A stretch of 6,000 nucleotides of DNA from an uncultured Ignavibacteriales bacterium (lineage in GTDB: Bacteria; Bacteroidota; Ignavibacteria; Ignavibacteriales; Ignavibacteriaceae), in contig CAIWTC010000029.1 in the NCBI GenBank assembly GCA_903915485.1, forward strand, positions 1 through 6,000, given 5' to 3'. A program made the position numbers and the translations under genes. Below the pieces are notes generated by a model. That model saw nothing but the letters and a program-made list of their open reading frames with translations. It had not been told where the DNA came from and made no database searches. Positions 1 through 4,901 of the stretch are shown here, piece after piece (the first letter of the stretch is position 1; the number at the start of each line of letters is the position of its first letter).

Positions 1-492
1 AATTATGCTGCAAGTTTGATGGCTGCTGAACTAGCAAAGAAAAATGGCTACTCGCAAGTACTTTGGCTCGACGGAGTTGAACAAAAATATATTGAAGAAG
101 TCGGAGCAATGAACATCTTCGTTGTTTTTAAAAACGAAATTGTTACTCCAAAGTTATCAGGAAGCATTCTCTCCGGAATAACCCGTCTCTCAGTTTTGGA
201 AATCCTCCGCGATTGGGGATACACTGTAAGCGAAAGACAGTTAAGCATTGATGAACTATGCACTGAGTTCGACAAAGGAAATGTCATTGATGTTTTTGGA
301 ACAGGCACTGCCGCGGTTATCTCATCTGTAGGCGAACTGAAATACAAGGACAAAGTAATGATTATCAACAACGGTGAAGTTGGTGAACTTGCACAGAAAT
401 TATTCACTACGCTCACCTCAATACAGTCCGGCATAAGCGAAGACACCCATCAATGGATTACTTCAATAGATGTTGAAACGGCAATTAAATAA
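1..492 (+). CDS. ilvE: Branched-chain amino acid aminotransferase, C-terminal part (5' truncated by window)
   Basis: This enzyme transfers the amino group between leucine, isoleucine or valine and 2-oxoglutarate, using PLP in the cytoplasm; it is the last step of branched-chain amino acid synthesis and the first of their breakdown. The frame is open from base 1, beginning NYAAS, which in this fold-type IV family directly follows the PLP-binding lysine, so that lysine lies a few codons outside the window. Visible are QVLWLDG, the EEVGAMNIF segment with the conserved glutamate, LSGSILSGITR, and the PLP-phosphate-binding FGTGTAAVIS followed by GELKYKD. These match the longer BCAT group (about 340-360 residues), of which 163 residues are here. 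The internal TTG/ATG codons at 16-21 are not starts because homology continues upstream. A strong terminator follows. The family is certain from motifs; preference for branched-chain substrates is inferred from the group. Confidence 0.92.
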   Translation, partial: NYAASLMAAELAKKNGYSQVLWLDGVEQKYIEEVGAMNIFVVFKNEIVTPKLSGSILSGITRLSVLEILRDWGYTVSERQLSIDELCTEFDKGNVIDVFGTGTAAVISSVGELKYKDKVMIINNGEVGELAQKLFTTLTSIQSGISEDTHQWITSIDVETAIK

Positions 493-516
493 ATCTTAGA
501 AACTATTTTTAACTCG

Positions 517-558
517 ATACTTCACCCTTCTTTGAAATGAACGGTGAAGTATTTTTTT
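517..558 (+). terminator. Rho-independent terminator after ilvE
   Basis: A perfect 10-bp stem (ATACTTCACC at 517-526 pairing with GGTGAAGTAT at 543-552) encloses a 16-nt loop and runs straight into seven T residues at 552-558. It lies 24 bp after the aminotransferase stop codon and ends 34 bp before the phosphatase start, so it should separate the two transcription units. Confidence 0.85.
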
Positions 559-592
559 AGCAAGCACTATCTTAACACAGAACAAAACACAC

Positions 593-1657
593 ATGAAAAA
601 ATACATCATTCTTATAATACTACTCAACACTGCTTTTCTTTTCCCCGCGAAGCACCCCAAGAACATAATCATAATGATAGGCGACGGGATGGGTGTTGCA
701 CAGGTTAGCACTTCAGTCCTTGCAAACCCTAACTCAGCATTCAGGTTATTTAAGAACACGGGATTTTCAATTACATATTCTGCCAATAAATTAATAACAG
801 AATCTGCAGCAGGAGCAACTGCACTGGCAACCGGATTCAAAACAAAAAACAGGAGTATATCAGTTGACACAAACGATAAGCCCCTAACAACTTTATTTGA
901 AGTAGCAAAAAAGAAGAATATGAAATCAGGAGTTGTAGTTTTATGCTCTGTTGTTGACGCCACCCCGGCTGCATTCACGGCACATAGCCCTGACAGAAAA
1001 AACAAGTACGACATTGCTCATCAAATTCTTACAAGTGACTGCGATGTGGTTATCGGCGGCGGTCAAAAATATTTTCGCGTAGATACTTCGAAAGATGCGT
1101 TTGATGCCGATGCATTCAAATCATCATTGGTTAAGTCAGGTTACTCATTCTATCCAACCTTTGATAAACTTACTCACGCAACCGGGAAAAAATACTTCGC
1201 ACTTTTAGAAAACGAGGATTTACCAAAAGCAACAGAACGGAAATATTCATTGAAAGACTTAGTAAAGAAAGCCATTGAATCTCTTAATGAATCAAAGACA
1301 GGATTTGTATTGATGATTGAAGGCTCACAGATTGACTTTGCAGGTCACGAAAATAATTCTCAGTATATGATAGATGAAGTTAAAGACTTTGCAGAGGCAG
1401 TAGGATTCGTTTACGACTTTGCTTCTAAAGATAAAGAAACGCTTGTAGTAGTAACTGCTGACCATGAAACAGGCGGCACAGGAATAACAAAAGGAAATAC
1501 TGATGGTTCAAACATGGAACTTTCGTTTCTTCTAAAAGGACACACAGCATCAATGGTTCCCGTATTTTCATTCGGCCCTGAATCTGATAAATTCACGGGA
1601 ATACAACAAAATAGTGATATCGGCAAGAAGTTAATGAACTGCGTAAAGGGTAAGTAA
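593..1657 (+). CDS. Secreted alkaline phosphatase (PhoA family, compact form)
   Basis: Metal-dependent phosphomonoesterase that should release inorganic phosphate outside the cytoplasm. Residues 1-19 form a Sec signal peptide (KK, then a hydrophobic run, ending FPA). All core residues of the E. coli PhoA site can be placed: D31 in GDGMG (metal bridge), nucleophile S71 in TESAAGATALATG, D122-A-T124 (Mg side), R135 four residues after H131 (phosphate-binding arginine), E243, D248 and H252 in IEGSQIDFAGH, D290-H291 in TADHETGG, and H317 in GHTAS. The residue before the nucleophile is glutamate (E70) where PhoA has D101, and the position of PhoA K328 is F249. At 354 residues it is shorter than E. 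coli PhoA (about 470). The ATG at 593 is chosen because it begins the signal peptide; no good Shine-Dalgarno precedes it. Ferritin follows 79 bp later. No PHO-box-like site was recognised. Confidence 0.94.
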   Translation: MKKYIILIILLNTAFLFPAKHPKNIIIMIGDGMGVAQVSTSVLANPNSAFRLFKNTGFSITYSANKLITESAAGATALATGFKTKNRSISVDTNDKPLTTLFEVAKKKNMKSGVVVLCSVVDATPAAFTAHSPDRKNKYDIAHQILTSDCDVVIGGGQKYFRVDTSKDAFDADAFKSSLVKSGYSFYPTFDKLTHATGKKYFALLENEDLPKATERKYSLKDLVKKAIESLNESKTGFVLMIEGSQIDFAGHENNSQYMIDEVKDFAEAVGFVYDFASKDKETLVVVTADHETGGTGITKGNTDGSNMELSFLLKGHTASMVPVFSFGPESDKFTGIQQNSDIGKKLMNCVKGK

Positions 1658-1670
1658 GAATTCTATTTTC

Positions 1671-1702
1671 TTTGGAATCCTCCCATACTTTCAGTAGTTT
1701 TC
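1671..1702 (+). promoter_or_regulatory. Possible Bacteroidota-type promoter for ferritin
   Basis: TTTG at 1671-1674 and TAGTTTTC at 1695-1702 are 20 bp apart, close to the Bacteroidota primary sigma pattern TTTG / TAnnTTTG (7 of 8 in the second box). The 3' box lies 34 bp before the ferritin ATG, giving a short leader. Such boxes occur by chance in AT-rich DNA, so this is only a candidate. Confidence 0.4.
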
Positions 1703-1736
1703 ACATTCAAAAGAAATAAATTATATCGAGGTTTTT

Positions 1737-2246
1737 ATGATAAATCCTAAAATGGAAGCAGCGCTTAATTCACAAATCAACGAAGAGTTTTATTCGTCTT
1801 TCTTATATCTTTCCATGTCAGCATATTTTGAGAGCGTCAGCCTAACGGGCTTTGCTCATTGGATGGGAATCCAGGCTCAGGAAGAGCATGCACATGCAAT
1901 GAAATTTTACACATACCTGATTCAAAAAGGCGGCAAAGTAAATTTAAGAGCTGTCGCTGAACCAAAAACTAAATGGGATTCAGTACTCAATGTTTTTGAG
2001 GACACTTATGAGCATGAACAAAAAATAACTTTGCTGATAGATAATTTAGTTAACCTTGCAATTGAAGTTAAAGACCATGCAAGCAACTCTTTTCTTCAGT
2101 GGTTCGTAACAGAACAAGTCGAAGAAGAATCAAATGTTACAAAGATTATTGATGAATTAAAAATGATAGGCGATAACAGAACGGGAACATTTATGATGGA
2201 CAGAGAACTCAAGCAAAGAATTTTCACTCCTCCCCCGGTAGCCTAA
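1737..2246 (+). CDS. ftnA: Ferritin, bacterial non-haem FtnA type
   Basis: Cytoplasmic iron-storage protein that should assemble as a 24-mer shell, oxidise Fe(II) at a di-iron centre and store it as a ferric mineral. At 169 residues it matches the family length and aligns without gaps to E. coli FtnA numbering at every ligand: E17, E50, H53, E94, Q127 and E130 form the ferroxidase site, with Y24 nearby, and E49, E126 and E129 supply the third iron site (QAQEEHAH, YEHEQ, TEQVEEE). No residue matching the bacterioferritin haem methionine was picked out and the FtnA-style ligands fit better than Dps or bacterioferritin. The short C-terminal tail ends in TPPPVA. The ATG at 1737 has a GAGG Shine-Dalgarno at 1728-1731, five bases away. 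It is probably transcribed from the candidate promoter upstream, possibly also by read-through from the phosphatase gene. No Fur box was recognised. Confidence 0.96.
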   Translation: MINPKMEAALNSQINEEFYSSFLYLSMSAYFESVSLTGFAHWMGIQAQEEHAHAMKFYTYLIQKGGKVNLRAVAEPKTKWDSVLNVFEDTYEHEQKITLLIDNLVNLAIEVKDHASNSFLQWFVTEQVEEESNVTKIIDELKMIGDNRTGTFMMDRELKQRIFTPPPVA

Positions 2247-2259
2247 CAGCACCAAATCG

Positions 2260-2322
2260 AATTATCTAACCCATCTCCGTTCACCAAGCAAAACCGGGAT
2301 GAAAGAAGATGGGTTAGAAATT
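2260..2322. terminator. Inverted repeat between convergent genes, probable bidirectional terminator
   Basis: A perfect 12-bp inverted repeat (TCTAACCCATCT at 2265-2276 with AGATGGGTTAGA at 2307-2318) extends four more pairs (AATT/AATT) past one bulged A. The 30-nt loop is long and neither flank carries a real T run, so it is not a textbook intrinsic terminator. Its place, between the ferritin stop on one strand and the SPFH-protein stop on the other, favours a shared transcription end or RNA 3'-end protection. Confidence 0.55.
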
Positions 2323-2332
2323 ATATCTAAAA

Positions 2333-3223
2333 TTATTTACCGTTCAATCCGGGCAACTGAAGTATCAACCCGCTTCCTGCCGCGCCTCCGCTAACAACAC
2401 TCGGGACACTTCCATTCCACTTAGCTAATGCTTTTTCGTTAACTTCAAGTCTTCTCCACTCAATCAACGGCTGAGAAATAGAAGCAGTAAGTAATCTGTT
2501 TGCTTCTGAAGCACCTTTAGCTTTTGTGATTTGCTGCTGTGCTTCTGCTTCAGTCTGACGCAAAACATTCTCTGCTTTGATTGCGTTTTGAGTTGCTTCA
2601 ATTTTTGCGTTAAGAGCATTAATAACATTCTCCGGAATACGCAGCGCTCCAACAAAACCAAACTGTTCAATAGTTATACCGAACTTAGAAATATTTGCAT
2701 TTACGCGCTCTTTAACCTTTGCAAGAAATTCTTCTTTTCTAATTCCGTATAGTTCCTCAACAGAATAATTAACGGCCTCTTCGTTGAACGCATCCCTGGT
2801 AAGATTTCTCATTATTCCGTGAGTAAAATGGTCGAGGTTATCCTGACGGAATTTTACATAAAAGTCAGGAACAAGTTTTTCGGAAAGCTGATAAGATAAG
2901 TTTACATCGCCGGAAATTACTAATCCTTCCTTTGAGTTAAATGTAATTTCTTCATTGGCAACTTTTCCCTCATCAGGGCTCTTAGTCCAAATTGCTGTTT
3001 GAACAAAAACAGGGTATGTAACAATTTGAGTAAGCATGGGATTATAAAATACCATACCGGTACGAAGTGTATAACTTTGAACTCCCTTATTACCACCATA
3101 CAAATCTACTTCAATTCCGGCATAACCGGGATCAATTCTTTTTGTACAGGTAACAAATAATATCAACAACACTGCAATCACCACAACAGGCGCCGCCTTG
3201 GAAATTAAACTTTTGGAAATCAT
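2333..3223 (-). CDS. SPFH/Band 7 domain (prohibitin-like) membrane-anchored protein
   Basis: Member of the stomatin/prohibitin/flotillin superfamily, whose proteins form membrane-bound rings or scaffolds; the exact bacterial role is unknown. From the ATG at 3221-3223 it has 296 residues: a hydrophobic anchor at about 11-25, then CTKRIDPGYAGIEVDLYG opening the SPFH domain (to about 210), then an Ala/Glu/Gln-rich helical segment of likely coiled coil (NAIKAENVLRQTEAEAQQQ region), and a glycine-rich tail (GGAAGSGLILQLPG). The architecture resembles short Bacteroidota prohibitin-like proteins. C26 follows the hydrophobic run as FVTC, a poor lipobox (T at -1, F at -3), so a lipoprotein is possible but not supported over a plain anchor. 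The reading frame also offers a TTG at 3236-3238; the ATG is preferred because AAAGAGA lies about seven bases upstream of it. The gene converges on ferritin. Confidence 0.9.
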   Translation of the reverse strand: MISKSLISKAAPVVVIAVLLILFVTCTKRIDPGYAGIEVDLYGGNKGVQSYTLRTGMVFYNPMLTQIVTYPVFVQTAIWTKSPDEGKVANEEITFNSKEGLVISGDVNLSYQLSEKLVPDFYVKFRQDNLDHFTHGIMRNLTRDAFNEEAVNYSVEELYGIRKEEFLAKVKERVNANISKFGITIEQFGFVGALRIPENVINALNAKIEATQNAIKAENVLRQTEAEAQQQITKAKGASEANRLLTASISQPLIEWRRLEVNEKALAKWNGSVPSVVSGGAAGSGLILQLPGLNGK

Positions 3224-3286
3224 AATAGTCTCTTTCAATTAATGAATTAATCTAAGTAATAAATTTGCAAAAAAATCACCTTGTGC

Positions 3287-3320
3287 CAAAACTAAATATT
3301 TTGGGAATACCTTTTCCCAA
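3287..3320 (-). promoter_or_regulatory. Possible promoter box with adjoining palindromic operator, upstream of the SPFH gene
   Basis: On the minus strand TAGTTTTG (3287-3294) matches the Bacteroidota TAnnTTTG box exactly, 63 bp before the preferred start codon. Immediately upstream lies a 20-bp perfect inverted repeat, TTGGGAA-N6-TTCCCAA (3301-3320), where a regulator could overlap the promoter. The only upstream TTG is about 23 bp away, rather far for the usual spacing, so the promoter is uncertain. The palindrome could instead be a weak terminator stem for the SUMF gene, but only a broken AT stretch follows it. Confidence 0.3.
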
Positions 3321-3373
3321 CCAATAAAATGCAGTTGCTTTTGCCATCAAATTTACTCATCTGTGTGAGTGCA

Positions 3374-4216
3374 TTACTCCTGCACTAAGCGAAAACCGTT
3401 ATAATAGAGCCTACTATCCGGATTATTCCAATAGCGGCAAGAAGACCGACAATAACCATCCTTAAAAATCCAAGCACCGCCGCGTGCAACGCGGTATGTT
3501 CCACTTGCTGCACCTTGAGGATTTTTACTTGGACTTTTTTCATAATAATTCTTATCGTACCAATCACTGCACCACTCCCATACATTACCACTCATATCAT
3601 ATATCCCCAATTCATTTGCTTTTTTTTGTCCTACAGGATGTGTTTCTTCTGCATTACTATTGTTATAGAATCCCCCATACCATGCTACTGAATTGATATC
3701 GTTGCTGCCACAATATTTATATCCCTTACTTCTACTTCCTCCTTTTGCCGCATATTCCCATTCTGCCTCTGTTGGTAATCTATATTTGTTTTTTGTTTTC
3801 TTATTAAGTGTTTCAATAAATATCTGAATGTCCCTCCAACTTACATTTTCAACAGGCCTATCAGCACCCTTGAAATTACTGGGATTATTCCCCATTACAT
3901 CTTCCCATTCTTTTTGCGTTACTTCATATTTCCCAATGTAAAAACTGCTCAGCGTTACATTATGTTTTGGCTTTTCATCATCTCTCCCATTATTACTACC
4001 CATTTTAAACATTCCGCCTTCAACAAAAATCATTTCGATAATATCTGCTTTTACACGAACATTATCACTTTGCACTTCAAATTTAATTTTAGGCTCATTT
4101 ATGATTGGAAGGTTTTCGACTTTGCCAACAACCCTCTTATCAGACAACTCAGATACTTGAGTTTGAGGAAAAATTATTATTGTGGATAATAGGAAAATAT
4201 AACACGAACAACGCAT
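3374..4216 (-). CDS. Secreted SUMF1/FGE-sulfatase-domain protein, probably not a true formylglycine-generating enzyme
   Basis: 280 residues: an N-terminal signal sequence (about 1-20, MRCSCYIFLLSTIIIF), a 40-residue linker, and an FGE-sulfatase domain from about 61 to the end. Family motifs are in order: FVEGGMFKMGS (64-74), YIGKYEVTQKEW (93-104), PVENVSWRD (121-129), YRLPTEAEWEYAAKGG (145-160), GIYDMSGNVWEWCSDWY (204-220), YRVARGGAW (241-249), CRSSCRYW (256-263) and the terminal GFRLV. In true FGE two cysteines bind copper (human SUMF1 C336 and C341); here the first corresponds to F251 and only C256 remains. The domain is therefore more likely a binding or structural version, common in Bacteroidota-type genomes, than a sulfatase activator, and no sulfatase gene is nearby. 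The ATG at 4214-4216 starts the signal peptide and has no Shine-Dalgarno. Its substrate or partner cannot be told from sequence. Confidence 0.88.
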   Translation of the reverse strand: MRCSCYIFLLSTIIIFPQTQVSELSDKRVVGKVENLPIINEPKIKFEVQSDNVRVKADIIEMIFVEGGMFKMGSNNGRDDEKPKHNVTLSSFYIGKYEVTQKEWEDVMGNNPSNFKGADRPVENVSWRDIQIFIETLNKKTKNKYRLPTEAEWEYAAKGGSRSKGYKYCGSNDINSVAWYGGFYNNSNAEETHPVGQKKANELGIYDMSGNVWEWCSDWYDKNYYEKSPSKNPQGAASGTYRVARGGAWIFKDGYCRSSCRYWNNPDSRLYYNGFRLVQE

Positions 4217-4360
4217 ATCTAAACTAAGGTTTCTTTGTTAATTAAAAACATAAATTAAAGTTTTCTAAAGATACAACAAAATGAAACCCCTCATTATATT
4301 ATAGTTCTTTTTCATAATTAATAATTCATCCGTTATAATTAAATATGCTGCTTTAAAATG
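4217..4360. other. AT-rich leader region of the SUMF-type gene, no gene seen
   Basis: Very AT-rich DNA between the SUMF-type start codon and the first hairpin repeat. Beyond the candidate promoter at 4250-4280, no reading frame, RNA gene or strong hairpin was recognised. Confidence 0.6.
4250..4280 (-). promoter_or_regulatory. Possible Bacteroidota-type promoter for the SUMF-type gene
   Basis: On the minus strand TTTG (4277-4280) is followed after exactly 19 bp by TAATTTAT (4250-4257), 7 of 8 to TAnnTTTG. The spacing fits the Bacteroidota consensus and the box lies 33 bp before the start codon, implying a leader of roughly 25-30 nt without a Shine-Dalgarno. Chance occurrence is plausible in such AT-rich sequence. 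Confidence 0.38.
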
Positions 4361-4452
4361 TGAAAGGCATCCATGGAGGTAGATGCCTTTCATCCTAATT
4401 CGTTCCTGTGTAAGAGGCACTTCATAGGTTGTGGATTAACACACTTTTGTTT
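4361..4452. repeat. Hairpin repeat, copy 1 (first of pair A)
   Basis: The copy opens with a perfect 11-bp stem (TGAAAGGCATC at 4361-4371, GATGCCTTTCA at 4382-4392) closing the 10-nt loop CATGGAGGTA, which is identical in all four copies. It continues with the shared blocks CCTAATTC, AGGCA, TTCATAGG and TAACACACT. On the plus strand the loop ATG (4373) begins a 33-codon frame, MEVDAFHPNSF...RHFIG.GLTH...PWR, stopping at 4472-4474 inside the loop and stem of copy 2. AGG in the left stem arm stands five bases before that ATG. Orientation of function is not known. Confidence 0.9.
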
Positions 4453-4544
4453 TGAAAGGTGCCCATGGAGGTAGGCACCCTTCACTCTTTTCCTAATTCA
4501 TTCCATAAAAGGCATTTCATAGGTTATGGACTAACACACTCTTT
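4453..4544. repeat. Hairpin repeat, copy 2 (second of pair A)
   Basis: Stem arms 4453-4463 and 4474-4484 pair at 10 of 11 positions; the exception, 4457/4480, is A-C on the plus strand but G-U in a minus-strand RNA. The loop is the invariant CATGGAGGTA. Against copy 1 the tail differs by a 6-nt insertion and a 3-nt deletion, both multiples of three, and by substitutions. A second small stem, CCATAA (4503-4508) with TTATGG (4524-4529), is present. The loop ATG (4465) begins a 42-codon frame ending at 4593, which overlaps the end of the copy 1 frame by 10 bases. Confidence 0.9.
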
Positions 4545-4660
4545 TCAGCACATGAATCACCGCATTTCTTCATTATCACAATACTGCAGATAACTCAAAT
4601 CTGTTCCAGAACCGTCCAAGTTACCGGAGTCTATAATTTCTATTCTTAATCCTTAAGAAA
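4545..4660. other. Unique spacer between repeat pairs A and B
   Basis: 116 bp with no similarity that I can see to the flanking repeats. Apart from the last part of the copy 2 reading frame (to 4593) no gene or regulatory site was recognised. Confidence 0.6.
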
Positions 4661-4752
4661 TGAGAGGCGTCCATGGAGGTAGACACCTCTCGTCCTAATT
4701 CGTTCCTGTGCGAGAGGCACTTCATAGGTTGTGGATTAACACACTTTTGTTT
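4661..4752. repeat. Hairpin repeat, copy 3 (first of pair B)
   Basis: It lies exactly 300 bp from copy 1 and differs from it at eight positions, all transitions. Two pairs of changes are compensatory in the stem: A-T to G-C at 4664/4689 and at 4669/4684. Two single changes remain: 4668/4685 is C-A on plus (G-U in a minus RNA), and the foot pair 4661/4692 is T-G on plus. The loop is again CATGGAGGTA. The 33-codon frame from 4673 is kept (ending at 4774) but with four amino-acid changes and two silent ones against copy 1. Confidence 0.9.
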
Positions 4753-4844
4753 TGAAAGGTGCCCATGGAGGTAGGCACCCTTCATTCTTTTCCTAATTCA
4801 TTCCATAAAAGGCATTTCATAGGCTATGGATTAACACATTCTTT
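4753..4844. repeat. Hairpin repeat, copy 4 (second of pair B)
   Basis: It lies exactly 300 bp from copy 2 and differs from it at only four positions (4785, 4824, 4831, 4839), all transitions and all silent in the plus-strand frame beginning at the loop ATG (4765). That frame ends at 4854 after 29 codons because similarity to copy 2 stops at about 4844. The hairpin (4753-4784) is the same as in copy 2. In the small second stem the change at 4824 makes an A-C pair on plus, or G-U on minus. Confidence 0.9.
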
Positions 4845-4863
4845 ATGCCGGTAAACTGATGGT

Positions 4864-4898
4864 CATTCACCATTCAAAATTTACCATTCTCCATTAAT
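4864..4898. repeat. Five imperfect tandem heptamers
   Basis: The sequence splits into CATTCAC, CATTCAA, AATTTAC, CATTCTC and CATTAAT, a heptanucleotide short tandem repeat that begins three bases beyond the flgE stop codon. Part of it can also fold: GGTAAA at 4850-4855 pairs with TTTACC at 4880-4885, with an inner ATGGT/ACCAT stem. No T run follows on either strand, so it is not a convincing terminator for flgE. Confidence 0.6.
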
Positions 4899-4901
4899 AA
4901 A

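Noticed and set aside
3144..3150. Lipobox in the SPFH protein
   Set aside because: FVTC has Phe at -3 and Thr at -1, both atypical; a simple membrane anchor explains the hydrophobic stretch.
3224..3238. TTG start adding five residues to the SPFH protein
   Set aside because: The ATG at 3221-3223 has an AAAGAGA motif at good distance and starts just before the membrane anchor.
3368..3386. Inverted repeat AGTGCA-N7-TGCACT over the SUMF-type stop codon
   Set aside because: Only six pairs, no T run after it on the minus strand; probably chance.
4428..4444. DnaA-box-like sequence TGTGGATTA in the repeat tails (near match to TGTGGATAA), suggesting an origin
   Set aside because: One mismatch in copies 1 and 3, worse in copies 2 and 4 (ATGGACTA), no clustered good boxes and no dnaA or dnaN nearby.
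4361..4544. Plain intrinsic terminators for flgE
   Set aside because: The hairpins lie over 350 bp beyond the stop codon for the first pair, none is followed by a T run on the minus strand, and the repeat includes a long conserved tail.
4361..4844. CRISPR array
   Set aside because: Units are 92-98 bp, variable in length, in two pairs, without regular 30-40-bp spacers, and there are no cas genes.
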